A stretch of DNA of 64,000 nucleotides from assembly GCA_035508795.1 (NCBI GenBank), contig DATJMJ010000068.1, forward strand, positions 1-64,000, in the 5' to 3' direction. Below the pieces are notes generated by a model. That model saw nothing but the letters and a program-made list of their open reading frames with translations. It was not told where the DNA came from and did not search any database. This document shows positions 50,556 through 59,477 of this stretch, in pieces; within the stretch, counting starts at the first letter, position 1, and each line of letters starts with the position of its first letter. The position numbers and the translations under genes were made by a program. This DNA comes from DATJMJ01 sp035508795 (lineage in GTDB: Bacteria; Actinomycetota; Acidimicrobiia; Acidimicrobiales; Palsa-688).

Positions 50556-52811
50556 ATGCTCGCAAGGTTGGCCCGCTACGTCACAGCACATGCCCGGCAC
50601 GTGCTCCTCGTTACCCTCCTGCTCGTCCTCGCTGCCGCCGCTTACGGCAGCTCGGCAGCCCCGCACCTGTCCTCCGGGGGCTTCACGGACTCGACTTCGC
50701 CGTCCACCAGGGCCGACAACCTCCTTTCGGGACGCTTCCATCAGGGCGACCCCAACCTCATCTTCCTGGTAGAGGCCCCGGGAGGGGCGAACGACCAAGC
50801 GGCGAGGGAGGCCGGTGCCAGCCTCGCCTCGCAGCTGGCACGCCAGCCCTACGTGACCGGGGTGGAGTCCTACTGGTCGGTCGCGCCGGCCGAGCGGGCG
50901 GGCTTCATAAGCCGCAACGGGGACGATGCCCTGGTCAGCGCAAGAGTGCTCGGCAACGACACGACGTCGACCAACCGCGGCTATGCGCTTGCCAAGCGCT
51001 TCGATGCCACAAAGGACGGTGTCGTGGTCGAGGCAGGTGGCCTCACCGTGGCGAACTACGAGATAGGCAAGCAGATATCTCACGACCTGGCGGTCGCAGA
51101 ATCGGTCGCGGTGCCTCTCACGCTCCTGGCGTTGGTGCTCGTCTTCGGCAGTGTCGTGGCCGCCTTGCTGCCCCTGGCCGTCGGCGGTGCTGCCATCGTC
51201 GGGACGCTTGCCATCCTCAGGCTGCTGACGCTGTTCGTCCCGGTGTCGGTCTACGCGCTCAACCTGACGACGGCAATGGGGCTCGGCCTGGCCATCGATT
51301 ACAGCCTTTTCATCCTGAGCCGCTACCGGGAAGAAGTGCTCCGTGTTGGCCACAGCAGCGAGGCGGTCCACTCAGCCGTCCGCTCTGCCGGCCGGACGGT
51401 GCTGTTCTCGTCGTTGACAGTTGGGCTCTCACTTGCCGCCATGATGGTTTTCCCATTTTATTTCCTCCGGTCTTTCGCCTACGCCGGTATAGCAGTCGTG
51501 GCCGTGGCAGCTCTTGGGGCAACCGTGGTGCTCCCGGCCCTGTTGAGCGTCCTCGGCCGCCGTGTCGACGCGTGGGACGTGCGCCCCTTGTGGCGGCGAC
51601 GCCCCGGGCGTGACAACAACGCCGACGCCGGGCGCGGGGGCGGGGGCGAGGTCGGTGGCGGGTTCTGGCGCAGGCTCGCCCTTGCCGTAATGCGCCGCCC
51701 GGTCGCCTTTGGCCTCGGGGTGCTGGCCATCCTGGTCGTGCTGGGTTCGCCTTTCCTGTCGGTACGTTTTGGCCTTCCCGACGACAGGGTGCTCCCTGCC
51801 TCGGCGAGTGCCCACGAGGTGGGCGACGTGCTACGGGGCGACTTCAGCCAGGACGCCGCCGACGCTGTCACGATCGTGCTGCCTCACGTCGACCGGGCAG
51901 CGGCGGGCCAGCTCTCGAGCTACGCGGCCAGGCTTTCGCTCCTCACGGGTGTGGACGAAGTAAATTCCCCCGTCGGGACTTACGTTTCCGGCCAAAGAAG
52001 GGCGAGCTTCTCGACTCCGGTCGTCAGTGGCTCCACATACCTCGCCGTCCAAAACGACCTCAACCCCAACTCCCCGCTCGGCGAGCAGCTGGTGAAGGCC
52101 GTGCGGCACGTGCAGGCGCCGGCGGAGGCGCTTTCGACCGGGCCTGCGGCCCGAAACCTCGACTCCCTCAACGCGCTCGGAGGCATGCTGCCGGTCGCCC
52201 TCGCATTGATCGCAGCGTCCACGTTGGCCATATTGTTCCTGTTCACCCGGAGCGTGCTCATCCCCTTCAAAGCACTCGTGCTCAACATCCTTTCGCTGTC
52301 GGCGACCTTCGGGGCGATGGTCTACGTCTTCCAGGATGGGCACCTCTCCGGGCTCCTCGGCGGAGTTGGGGCGACCGGGTACTTGAACGCCAGCATGCCG
52401 GTCCTGATGTTTTGCATAGCGTTCGGGCTTTCCATGGACTATGAGGTCTTCCTTCTCAGCCGCATAAAGGAGGAATGGGACCGTTCGGACCACACCGCTG
52501 CAGCCAGCACGGTCGCCGTCGCGACGGGGCTCGAGCGGACCGGCAGGATCGTCACAGCTGCCGCAGCGCTGATATCGATAGTCTTCATTGCCATAGGCAC
52601 CTCGCAGATCAGCTTCATCAAGTTGTTCGGGACCGGCATGGCTCTGGCGGTGCTGATGGACGCAACGCTCGTGCGAGGGATCCTCGTACCCGCTTTCATG
52701 CGGCTCGCCGGCAGGGCCAACTGGTGGGCGCCGAGCTGGCTTTCTTTCCCGACATTGACCGAGGGCACCCAACATGGCAGCGTCGCCGAGTACGACCTCC
52801 CGCCGGCATAG
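50556..52811 (+). CDS. MMPL/RND-family transporter
   Basis: About 751 residues. Two RND halves, each with a first helix, an extracytoplasmic domain and five more helices. The first half has LLLVLAAAAYGSSAAPHLSS, then VAVPLTLLALVLVFGSVVAALL and the family block TTAMGLGLAIDYSLFILSRYREE; the second repeats it as FCIAFGLSMDYEVFLLSRIKEEW. The acidic residues in the paired GLAIDYSLF/GLSMDYEVF blocks are the proton-relay positions of MMPL exporters. Substrate: lipid, drug or siderophore, undetermined. ATG 50556 has AAGGTGGTGG upstream; a GTG at 50541 is possible. The following tetR overlaps it by 38 bases, so both form one unit, probably autoregulated at the upstream palindromes. Confidence 0.9.
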   Translation: MLARLARYVTAHARHVLLVTLLLVLAAAAYGSSAAPHLSSGGFTDSTSPSTRADNLLSGRFHQGDPNLIFLVEAPGGANDQAAREAGASLASQLARQPYVTGVESYWSVAPAERAGFISRNGDDALVSARVLGNDTTSTNRGYALAKRFDATKDGVVVEAGGLTVANYEIGKQISHDLAVAESVAVPLTLLALVLVFGSVVAALLPLAVGGAAIVGTLAILRLLTLFVPVSVYALNLTTAMGLGLAIDYSLFILSRYREEVLRVGHSSEAVHSAVRSAGRTVLFSSLTVGLSLAAMMVFPFYFLRSFAYAGIAVVAVAALGATVVLPALLSVLGRRVDAWDVRPLWRRRPGRDNNADAGRGGGGEVGGGFWRRLALAVMRRPVAFGLGVLAILVVLGSPFLSVRFGLPDDRVLPASASAHEVGDVLRGDFSQDAADAVTIVLPHVDRAAAGQLSSYAARLSLLTGVDEVNSPVGTYVSGQRRASFSTPVVSGSTYLAVQNDLNPNSPLGEQLVKAVRHVQAPAEALSTGPAARNLDSLNALGGMLPVALALIAASTLAILFLFTRSVLIPFKALVLNILSLSATFGAMVYVFQDGHLSGLLGGVGATGYLNASMPVLMFCIAFGLSMDYEVFLLSRIKEEWDRSDHTAAASTVAVATGLERTGRIVTAAAALISIVFIAIGTSQISFIKLFGTGMALAVLMDATLVRGILVPAFMRLAGRANWWAPSWLSFPTLTEGTQHGSVAEYDLPPA

Positions 52812-53442
52812 GGCACCGCGCGGGCACGGAGAGGCACTACGGGGAGAAATCCTTGCAGCTGCTCGCGAGTTGCTCGCCGAGACGGGCGACGAGGGGGCCG
52901 TCTCGGTACGGGCCGTTGCGCAGCGGGTAGGTGTCACGACACCCTCGATCTACCTGCATTTCAAGGACAAAGAGGACCTGCTCGACGCTGTTTGCGCAGA
53001 CGTTTTCGAGTCGCTTGCCGCAGCGCTCGAGGAGGCAACCGCTTCGGAAACCGCCCCGCTCGAACGCCTGGCCGCCCAGGGTCGCGCCTACATCCGGTTC
53101 GCTCTTGCCAAGCCGGAGCACTACAGGTTGGCCTTCATGGTGAGCGGCGGGCATAGGGTCGTGGACGACGTACTTAGCGACAGGTGCTTGGGCCAGGTCC
53201 TTCAGACGATCTCGGAATGCATGGCGGCCGGCATTTTCCCTCCCGACCCGCGAGGCCCGCTGCCTGCCGGGCTCCAGTTGTGGGCGGCCGTCCACGGTGT
53301 CGCATCGCTCCTTTTGACCAAGCCCTGGTTGCCGTGGGGCGAGGTGGACGAAGTCATCGAACAGGCCCTGCGCACCGCCATCGCCGGCTACCTGGTCGCT
53401 GCTCGAAACCCGGGTGCCCCCTTTTCCGAGTTGAGCAGGTAG
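52774..53442 (+). CDS. TetR family transcriptional regulator
   Basis: A 222-residue repressor. The N-terminal helix-turn-helix is ILAAARELLAETGDEGAVSV then RAVAQRVGVTTPSIYLHFKD (about 26-75), the standard TetR signature. The rest is the all-helical ligand and dimer domain (for example LAAQGRAYIRFALAKPEHYR), of the type with C-terminal TetR_C-like WHG region (LQLWAAVHGVASLLL). The ATG 52774 lies 38 bases inside the MMPL gene, so it is transcribed with it. The operator at 50480-50513 is its likely target. The ligand is unknown and probably related to the exported substrate. Confidence 0.9.
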   Translation: MAASPSTTSRRHRAPRGHGEALRGEILAAARELLAETGDEGAVSVRAVAQRVGVTTPSIYLHFKDKEDLLDAVCADVFESLAAALEEATASETAPLERLAAQGRAYIRFALAKPEHYRLAFMVSGGHRVVDDVLSDRCLGQVLQTISECMAAGIFPPDPRGPLPAGLQLWAAVHGVASLLLTKPWLPWGEVDEVIEQALRTAIAGYLVAARNPGAPFSELSR

Positions 53443-53488
53443 CTTTCTCGCTGGGAACTTTGGGCTTAACTAGCGAAGGAGATAGCTC

Positions 53489-54496
53489 GTGGCGCTGCCA
53501 ACTCAGCCATTGGGGAAAACCGGTTTCGAAATCACCCGAGTCGGGTTTGGAGCCTGGGCAGCCGGAGGAGGTGGCTGGGCGTACTCGTGGGGCCCCCAGG
53601 ACGACAAGGACTCCGTCGCCTCTATCCGCTATGCCGTCGAGTCGGGCGTCAACTGGGTCGACACGGCGGGCATCTACGGCCTTGGCCACTCGGAGGAGGT
53701 CGTCGCGATGGCGATGGAGGGCATCCCCGAAGGCGACCGCCCGTTTATTTTCACCAAATGCGGCCTCGTATGGGACGCGAGCGACCCTTTCCGCCCGGCG
53801 GAGCGCGTCGGTTCGCCCGACAGCATCCGCGCCGATTGCGAAGCGTCCCTGCGCCGCCTGAAGGTCGAGGCGATAGACCTTCTCCAGATGCACTGGCCGG
53901 CGGAGGACGGGGCATCGCTCGAGGACTACTGGGGCGAGCTGCTCAAGTTGAAGGAGGAAGGCAAAATCCGCGCCGCCGGGCTGAGCAACCACAACGTGTC
54001 CCACCTCGACGAAGCCGAGGCGCTCGGGCACGTCGATACCCTCCAGCCGCCGTTCTCCGCCTTGCGCCGCGAGCAGGCCCCCGAAATTGCTTGGTGCGCG
54101 GCGCACTCGACAGGTGTGATCGTCTACAGCCCGATGCAGGCAGGCCTGCTCTCCGGGCGGTTCAGCGTCGAACGGGCCAGCCAGCTCCACCGGGACGACT
54201 GGCGGGCACGTTCGCCGTTGTTCCAGGGCGAGCAACTGGCGCGCAACCTCGCCTTGGCCGACGCGATGCGGCCGATTGCCGAGCGCAAAGGCACGACCGT
54301 CGCAGCGGTGGCCGTGGCGTGGGTGCTGTCCTGGCCAGGCATAACCGCCGCCATCGTCGGAGCGCGGACCCCTGGCCAAGTCGGCGGCTGGCTACCGGCC
54401 GCAGACCTGGAGCTGAGCCACGAGGACCTGGAAGAGATCGCAACTGCCACCGAGTCGTTAGGGGCAGGGACGGGGCCTGTGCGCCCGGGGAGTTGA
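53489..54496 (+). CDS. Aldo/keto reductase
   Basis: A 335-residue NADPH-dependent oxidoreductase with a TIM barrel. Signatures: LGKTGFEITRVGFGAWAAGG at the N-terminus, NWVDTAGIYGLGHSEEVVAM with Asp and Tyr of the tetrad, FTKCGLVWDASD (Lys), DLLQMHWPAED (His), GVIVYSPMQAGLLSGRF and the cofactor-binding GARTPGQVGGWLPAADLEL. All four catalytic positions are present. GTG 53489 has AAGGAG nine bases upstream. It follows tetR after 46 bases and may have its own promoter; it is co-oriented with the methyltransferase that overlaps it. Confidence 0.9.
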   Translation: MALPTQPLGKTGFEITRVGFGAWAAGGGGWAYSWGPQDDKDSVASIRYAVESGVNWVDTAGIYGLGHSEEVVAMAMEGIPEGDRPFIFTKCGLVWDASDPFRPAERVGSPDSIRADCEASLRRLKVEAIDLLQMHWPAEDGASLEDYWGELLKLKEEGKIRAAGLSNHNVSHLDEAEALGHVDTLQPPFSALRREQAPEIAWCAAHSTGVIVYSPMQAGLLSGRFSVERASQLHRDDWRARSPLFQGEQLARNLALADAMRPIAERKGTTVAAVAVAWVLSWPGITAAIVGARTPGQVGGWLPAADLELSHEDLEEIATATESLGAGTGPVRPGS

Positions 54497-55305
54497 CCTC
54501 TCGCCCGGTGGACTGGGACGGGGCGTCCTACGACAGGGTCTCCTCCCCCCAAGCGCAATGGGGCCAGGTCGTCCTCGGGCGGCTCGAGCTCGAGGGAGAC
54601 GAGACGGTCCTGGACGCCGGGTGTGGCACCGGGCGCGTGACGCAGGAGCTGCTCGCCAGGTTGCCGCGCGGCCATGTAATAGCTATGGACCGCTCGCCGT
54701 CGATGCTTGCTCAGGCAAGGGAGCGGCTTGGGACCGGGGATGCCGGGGATGCCGGGGACGCCGGGGGCGCCGGGGATGCCGCGGGGCAGGCCCGCCGGCT
54801 CAGTTATCTCGAAGCAGACCTGCTCGACCTCTCCCCCACCAAACTTGGCGGCCTTGCCCCGCTCGACGCCGTCTTTTCGACGGCCACCTTCCATTGGGTG
54901 ACAGACCACGAAGCGCTTTTCTCCAACATCCGCTCCGTCCTCCGCCCGGGCGGACAGCTCGTGGCTCAGTGCGGCGGCGAAGGCAACATCACAAGGGTCG
55001 TCGAGGCGGTCCGTTCGCTCGGCGTGGAGCGCGCAGGGACGTGGCTCTACGCCTCTCCCGAGCAAACGGCTCGCCGCCTCCAGGAAGCAGGCTTTGAAGT
55101 CGTCGCCGTCTGGTCGCACCCCGAGCTCGTCGGCTTCGAGGACGAGGATGCTCTTGTGGAGTTCCTCTCGACGGTCTGCCTCCGCGAGCACCTGGCCTCC
55201 GTCCCCCCACCGGGGCGGCCGGCGTTCTCCCGAAAGGTGGCACAGGCTATGGCCGAACCGGTCATCGACTACGTCCGTCTCAATATCGTCGCCCGGGCCA
55301 GCTAG
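54493..55305 (+). CDS. Class I SAM-dependent methyltransferase
   Basis: About 270 residues. VLDAGCGTGRVTQELLARL is motif I, AMDRSPSMLAQARERLG motif II, and LDAVFSTATFHWVTDHEALF with IRSVLRPGGQLVAQC complete the fold; it resembles trans-aconitate or ubiquinone-type methyltransferases. The substrate is unknown. Residues about 79-97 are an extra GDAGDAGDAGGAGDA stretch from simple-repeat DNA between motif II and III. Two starts fit: TTG 54493, overlapping the reductase stop (TTGA), or GTG 54508, which gives MDWDGASYDRV; the second is slightly nearer to family starts. Confidence 0.85.
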   Translation: MTSRPVDWDGASYDRVSSPQAQWGQVVLGRLELEGDETVLDAGCGTGRVTQELLARLPRGHVIAMDRSPSMLAQARERLGTGDAGDAGDAGGAGDAAGQARRLSYLEADLLDLSPTKLGGLAPLDAVFSTATFHWVTDHEALFSNIRSVLRPGGQLVAQCGGEGNITRVVEAVRSLGVERAGTWLYASPEQTARRLQEAGFEVVAVWSHPELVGFEDEDALVEFLSTVCLREHLASVPPPGRPAFSRKVAQAMAEPVIDYVRLNIVARAS

Positions 55306-55332
55306 GACCGCCGCTAGGCTACCCGCCAACCC

Positions 55333-56730
55333 ATGAGCCACCTCAGCAACTCGGTCAAGCAGGCGACGGGATTGCTCTCGGGCGAGGACCTTTCGCTGAG
55401 CAGCAATGTCCGGGAGCTCCTCGAGCTCACCCACCTACGCAGGCGCATGGACCTTTCCGACCTGACGCCCGCTGAGCAAGCCTCCCTGGTCGCTACGGCC
55501 TGCGCCCAGTTGCAACCCTCCGAAGAGGTCGTGTGCGAGCGCATAACCCGTGCACGCCAGGAGAGCCGCCGCTTCGTCGCCAAGTTCGGGATCGACCCTA
55601 CGGGAGCCGAAGTGCACCTGGGGCACGCCGTCCCGATGCTCCTGCTCAGCAGGTTCGAGAGGATGGGCCACCTCGTCGTGTTCATAGTCGGCGACGGTAC
55701 GGCCAGGATCGGCGACCCGAGCGGGCGCTCGGACGAGCGGCCCCGCTTGAGCGACGAGGACATCGCCCGCAATATGGCCACGTACCAGGACCAGGTTTCA
55801 CCCTTTTTCGACTTCTCACGGGCCGAGTTCCGCCATAACGGCGAATGGCTGGACAACGTCAAACTGCCCGCACTGATCGAAGTCGCCTCGCACATCCCCC
55901 TTTCGATGTCGCTCCAGCGGGAGGACTTCCGCCACCGTTTGTCGGCAGGCGAACCACTTTCGCTCGCCGAGCTCCTCTACTCCGTGGCGATGGCGCTCGA
56001 CTCCGTCGAGGTCAACTGCGACCTCGAGGTGGGTGGCGTGGACCAGTACCTCAACATGCAAATGTGCCGCAAAGTTATGGAGATCTGCGGCCAAGAGCCC
56101 GAACTGGTGGCCGCCGTCCCGCTCATCGAGGGCACCGACGGCACCGGGGCCAAGATGAGCAAATCGCGAGGCAACTACGTCCCCCTCACAGCCCCGCCGC
56201 AGGAAATCTTCGGCAAGCTCATGTCTGTCCCCGACCGCCTCATGGGCCCCTACCTGCAGGCGCTGTCGGAGTGGCAACCGGCGGAAATAAACGCCGTAAC
56301 ACGACGCATGTCGGATGGGACGCTCCACCCCATGGACCTGAAAAGGGTCATGGCCGGCGAAGTGACAGCGGCGCTTCACGGCGTGGACGCCGCCATGAAG
56401 GCGCGAGAGGAGTTCGCCGCTCAGTTTTCGCAGCGCCGCTACGGCGAGGTGGAGGACCTCCCGACCGTCACGGATCTTTCGGCCCAGGTCCTCGACGTAG
56501 TCAAAAGTCTCGGCTTTGCCTCGAGCAATGGCGAAGCCCGCCGGACAGCGGAGCAAAACGGGCTGCGGATCGTTTTCGAGCCGGCCGGTGGCGGGCCACA
56601 ACAACAGGCAGCAGTGTCGCCCGAAGACATCCGCTCGCCGCTCGGGGACCTGATCAGCTCCAAACTGCCCAAGGGCGCCGGTGATTACTACCTGCGCGCA
56701 GGTCGCAAACTGGCGCGCATCCTCGCGTAA
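55333..56730 (+). CDS. tyrS: Tyrosine--tRNA ligase
   Basis: A 465-residue class I aminoacyl-tRNA synthetase charging tRNA-Tyr. HIGH-type motif HLGH at residues 95-98 in FGIDPTGAEVHLGHAVPM, the tyrosine pocket region LEVGGVDQYLNMQM and KMSKS exact at 274-278 (GAKMSKSRGN). An S4-like RNA-binding domain ends the protein (about 400-465, SNGEARRTAEQNGLRIVF). The first 70 residues are an N-terminal extension longer than usual; ATG 55333 is the first start, internal ATGs exist. The 27-base gap to the preceding gene has no T-box-like leader. Confidence 0.95.
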   Translation: MSHLSNSVKQATGLLSGEDLSLSSNVRELLELTHLRRRMDLSDLTPAEQASLVATACAQLQPSEEVVCERITRARQESRRFVAKFGIDPTGAEVHLGHAVPMLLLSRFERMGHLVVFIVGDGTARIGDPSGRSDERPRLSDEDIARNMATYQDQVSPFFDFSRAEFRHNGEWLDNVKLPALIEVASHIPLSMSLQREDFRHRLSAGEPLSLAELLYSVAMALDSVEVNCDLEVGGVDQYLNMQMCRKVMEICGQEPELVAAVPLIEGTDGTGAKMSKSRGNYVPLTAPPQEIFGKLMSVPDRLMGPYLQALSEWQPAEINAVTRRMSDGTLHPMDLKRVMAGEVTAALHGVDAAMKAREEFAAQFSQRRYGEVEDLPTVTDLSAQVLDVVKSLGFASSNGEARRTAEQNGLRIVFEPAGGGPQQQAAVSPEDIRSPLGDLISSKLPKGAGDYYLRAGRKLARILA

Positions 56731-56799
56731 GGTCCGCCCCGGGCCAACTACCATGCCCGTTTTGGCCGCTGACGCGCGACCGCGACCGATACCGATGCG

Positions 56800-57333
56800 C
56801 TAGCCGCGCGGCGCGGCGGACAGGCTCGGGTGCCGCAAGCTGAGGTCGGCGCAGGATTCGCAGACGCTCTCGGGGATGAGGCCCCGGCGCATGAGCAAAG
56901 AGAAGATCCGGCAGCCGATGCAGATCCCTGCGAAGCTCTCGAGCGAGGCCGCTCCGCACAGCATGCCGGTAAATACCATCGAGGCGAGGTGCTCCCCGAA
57001 ACCGAACCACAGCACCAGGGAGGTCGTCGAAAAAACGACGCCCATCCCCTGGGCAAAGCGCTTGGGAGGCCCCGGCACCGGCTTGGCAGGCGCCAAGCGC
57101 GGAGCTACAACGCGGGTGGCGAGCAAGCCGAGAGGGCTCAACTTCGGGCCGGTAAGGGCCCGCGCCCAAAAACCGTAGGTGAGAACGACGAGGAGCCAGG
57201 GCTCGGGGACGGCGATGGCGACGATGCCCAAGAACACCACACCGCCTGCTACCACTCTGGCGGCAACCTCGTTGACCGGGTTGGGAAAACTCACCAACTG
57301 CCTGAGCGCCCCGCGGGGTCTGGTCGCGACCAT
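56800..57333 (-). CDS. DUF4395 family membrane protein
   Basis: A 177-residue membrane protein with about four helices. The family core is visible in FPNPVNEVAARVVAGGVVFL, LLVVLTYGFWARALTGPKLSPLG and the C-terminal cysteine cluster in SFAGICIGCRIFSLLM and ESVCESC. The family has no assigned function; its cysteines and occasional fusion to rhodanese suggest thiol chemistry (inference). The convergent 69-base gap to tyrS holds no clear terminator. It is divergent from the PAC2 gene, with 61 bases between. Confidence 0.85.
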   Translation of the reverse strand: MVATRPRGALRQLVSFPNPVNEVAARVVAGGVVFLGIVAIAVPEPWLLVVLTYGFWARALTGPKLSPLGLLATRVVAPRLAPAKPVPGPPKRFAQGMGVVFSTTSLVLWFGFGEHLASMVFTGMLCGAASLESFAGICIGCRIFSLLMRRGLIPESVCESCADLSLRHPSLSAAPRG

Positions 57334-57394
57334 GGGGATTTAGTTTATCGATCCAGTCAGGATTTGTGGAGCCGGGCCGCCTAGGGGCCCTCGG

Positions 57395-58306
57395 ATGACT
57401 AGCGTCGAGAGGATGGAGTTGCGTTGGGACCGACGACCCGAGTTGCACCAGGCGGTACTGGTAGCAGCATTCGAAGGTTGGAACGACGCCGGCAACGCGG
57501 CCTCCGAAGCCGTCGCCTACCTGACGCGTGCGTGGCATGGGGAGCCGTTCGCCGCTTTCGACTCCGAAGAGCTGTTCGACTTCACCTCGACCAGGCCGCA
57601 CGTTCGGCTCGAGTCCGGCACAACCCGGCGCCTCGAGTGGCCCGAGCTCAAGCTGTCCCACGCCCGCCTGCCGGGAGCCGACAGAGATGTCGTGTTCCTT
57701 TCGGGCCCCGAGCCCCAGCTCCGTTGGAAAAGTTTCGCCGATGCCCTCGGCAAGGCAGCCAGCTCGCTCAACGTGACCACCTCCGTCCTTTTGGGAGCGC
57801 TCCTGGCCGACGTCCCTCACACGAGGCCAGTCCGTGTGAGCGGCGGGTCGGCGACCGCCGAGCTTGCTTCGTTGGCAGGCGTCGAACCCTCCTACTACGA
57901 AGGCCCCACAGGGATAGTCGGCGTCGCTTCCGATGCGTTGGCCCGGGTCGGGGTGCCCACGGTGTCGCTTTGGGCGAGCGTGCCTCACTACGTCTCCCAG
58001 AGCTCCTCGCCCAAGGCTGCGCTTGCTTTGGTGGAGCGGGTCACGCACGTGCTCGGCGCCCGCGTGGACGTCGTTGAGCTCGAGATATCGACGGCCGCCT
58101 ACGAGCGCCAGATCAACGAGCTGGTCGCCTCGGACGAAGACGCCTCGGCATATGTCACCAGGCTCGAAGAGCAGGACGAGGAAGCCCACCCATCCGCGCC
58201 CGACATCGCCACCTTGGAAGAGGCCCCCAGGCTCAGCCCTGCCTCGGGTGAAAGGCTGGCCGCAGAGGTCGAACGTTATCTGAGGGAGCACCGCCGCGAT
58301 GGCTAA
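57395..58306 (+). CDS. PAC2 family protein
   Basis: A 303-residue protein. The PAC2 fold is indicated by VLVAAFEGWNDAGNAASEAV near the N-terminus, LSGPEPQLRWKSFADAL, GALLADVPHTRPV, YEGPTGIVGVASDALARVGV and LWASVPHYVSQSSSPKAALAL. Eukaryotic and archaeal relatives are proteasome-assembly chaperones, and actinobacterial members have been linked to proteasome-bearing genomes; no proteasome gene is in the window. The C-terminal 40 residues are acidic. Its stop is overlapped by the next gene by eight bases. Confidence 0.85.
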   Translation: MTSVERMELRWDRRPELHQAVLVAAFEGWNDAGNAASEAVAYLTRAWHGEPFAAFDSEELFDFTSTRPHVRLESGTTRRLEWPELKLSHARLPGADRDVVFLSGPEPQLRWKSFADALGKAASSLNVTTSVLLGALLADVPHTRPVRVSGGSATAELASLAGVEPSYYEGPTGIVGVASDALARVGVPTVSLWASVPHYVSQSSSPKAALALVERVTHVLGARVDVVELEISTAAYERQINELVASDEDASAYVTRLEEQDEEAHPSAPDIATLEEAPRLSPASGERLAAEVERYLREHRRDG

Positions 58307-58730
58307 TTGCACCCACGGTTTCCCCCAGGACCAGTGCTTGATCTGCCAGACGCTCGGTACCCGCCAGGCCAATGCCCCCGACGCCCGCAGGGCCCAGACA
58401 GCCGAGGCGTCGAACGTCCTCGTCCAGGACCAGCTGCCGCACCCGCTCCCGGCGCCGGCTCAGGGGGGTGCTCCCCTTGCTCAACCGGGCCAACCCGGGA
58501 CGGGCAAACGGCCTGGGCGCAGGAGCGCCAAAGCGACGGTCGTTACGGGGCTTGCAGTGATCGTGGTCGGAGGCTTGCTCATCTGGGCTTTTGCAGGCCT
58601 GTTCGAGCTTGCCTTCCACATCTTCGAGTTTGCCGCCCTCGCGCTCGTGGCGGGGTGGGTGGGCTACAAGATCGGCCACGCCGTAGGCAGGCACGATCAT
58701 GAAAAGGAGCGGGGGCACCGCCAGCTCTAG
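58299..58730 (+). CDS. Membrane protein with N-terminal Cys/His motif, unknown
   Basis: A 143-residue protein. MANCTHGFPQDQCLICQTLG contains Cys4, His6, Cys13 and Cys16, a possible metal-binding or short zinc knuckle. A Pro/Ala/Gln-rich linker follows, and then two membrane helices (TVVTGLAVIVVGGLLIWAFA, FAALALVAGWVGYKIGHAVG) with a His/Arg tail. I do not recognise a named family. ATG 58299 overlaps PAC2 by eight bases, so they are probably co-translated. It ends seven bases before the convergent sufC stop. Confidence 0.6.
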   Translation: MANCTHGFPQDQCLICQTLGTRQANAPDARRAQTAEASNVLVQDQLPHPLPAPAQGGAPLAQPGQPGTGKRPGRRSAKATVVTGLAVIVVGGLLIWAFAGLFELAFHIFEFAALALVAGWVGYKIGHAVGRHDHEKERGHRQL

Positions 58731-58731
58731 G

Positions 58732-58745
58732 CCCGCCTAGGCGGG
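58732..58745. terminator. Palindrome between convergent stop codons
   Basis: CCCGCCTAGGCGGG is a perfect 14-base palindrome lying just after the plus-strand stop and containing the sufC stop (CTA at 58737-58739). It could stop transcription from both sides, but no T-run follows, so this is a guess from position. Confidence 0.3.
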
Positions 58746-59477
58746 AAGCTCTCCCCCATAGGCGGCATAGCCCGTTTCCTCTAGCTCGATGGCGAGTTCG
58801 GGCCCCCCAGTCGCAACGACGCGCCCGGCGGAGAGCACGTGCACCTTGCCGACCGGGAGCTCGGCGAGCAAACGGTAGTAATGGGTGATCGCGAGCACGC
58901 CGATGTTCGCCTCGCCGGCGAGAGCGGCCATGCGGCGGGCGACCACCCGCAGGGCGTCGATGTCGAGGCCAGAGTCGATCTCGTCGAGCACGGCGATACG
59001 AGGCTCGAGGACGGCGAGCTGAAGGATTTCGTTGCGCTTGCGCTCCCCGCCCGAGAGGTCGACGTTGAGCGGCCGGGCGAGGAAGCTCTCGTCGAAACCG
59101 ATCTCGCGTGCTTCGGAGGCCACGAGCGCCGGGATCTCGCTCCGGTCGCGCCCCGACGCCTCGAACGCCTCCCCTAGAGCCTCCTCCAGCGTTACCCCCG
59201 GGACCTCGATCGGGTACTGGAGCGCCAAGAACAGCCCGGCCCGCGCCCGTTGCCACGCGGGCATCCCGAGCAGCTCGGCGCGGTCGAGGCGGACGCTGCC
59301 CGCAGTCACCTCGTAGCCGGGCCGGCCGGCGATCACATGGGAAAGAGTGGACTTGCCCGACCCGTTCGGCCCCATCACAGCGTGGACTTCTCCGCTCTTC
59401 AGGGATAAGTCGACGCCCCGGAGGATTTCCCTGCCGTCGATACCGGCGTGCAGGCCCTCGACGACCAGTTCGCTCAC
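58737..59477 (-). CDS. sufC: Fe-S cluster assembly ATPase SufC
   Basis: A 246-residue ABC-type ATPase that works with SufB and SufD in Fe-S cluster assembly. Walker A is GPNGSGKST at about 36-44, the signature is LSGGERKR, Walker B is IAVLDEIDSGLDIDALRVV and the His switch is ITHYYR. SufC-specific YEVTAGSVRLDRAELLGMPAW and FLALQYPIEVPGVTLEEAL are present. The GTG 59477 overlaps the Rieske stop by four bases (GTGA) and begins the fold. sufS and sufU are not in view. Confidence 0.95.
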   Translation of the reverse strand: MSELVVEGLHAGIDGREILRGVDLSLKSGEVHAVMGPNGSGKSTLSHVIAGRPGYEVTAGSVRLDRAELLGMPAWQRARAGLFLALQYPIEVPGVTLEEALGEAFEASGRDRSEIPALVASEAREIGFDESFLARPLNVDLSGGERKRNEILQLAVLEPRIAVLDEIDSGLDIDALRVVARRMAALAGEANIGVLAITHYYRLLAELPVGKVHVLSAGRVVATGGPELAIELEETGYAAYGGELPA

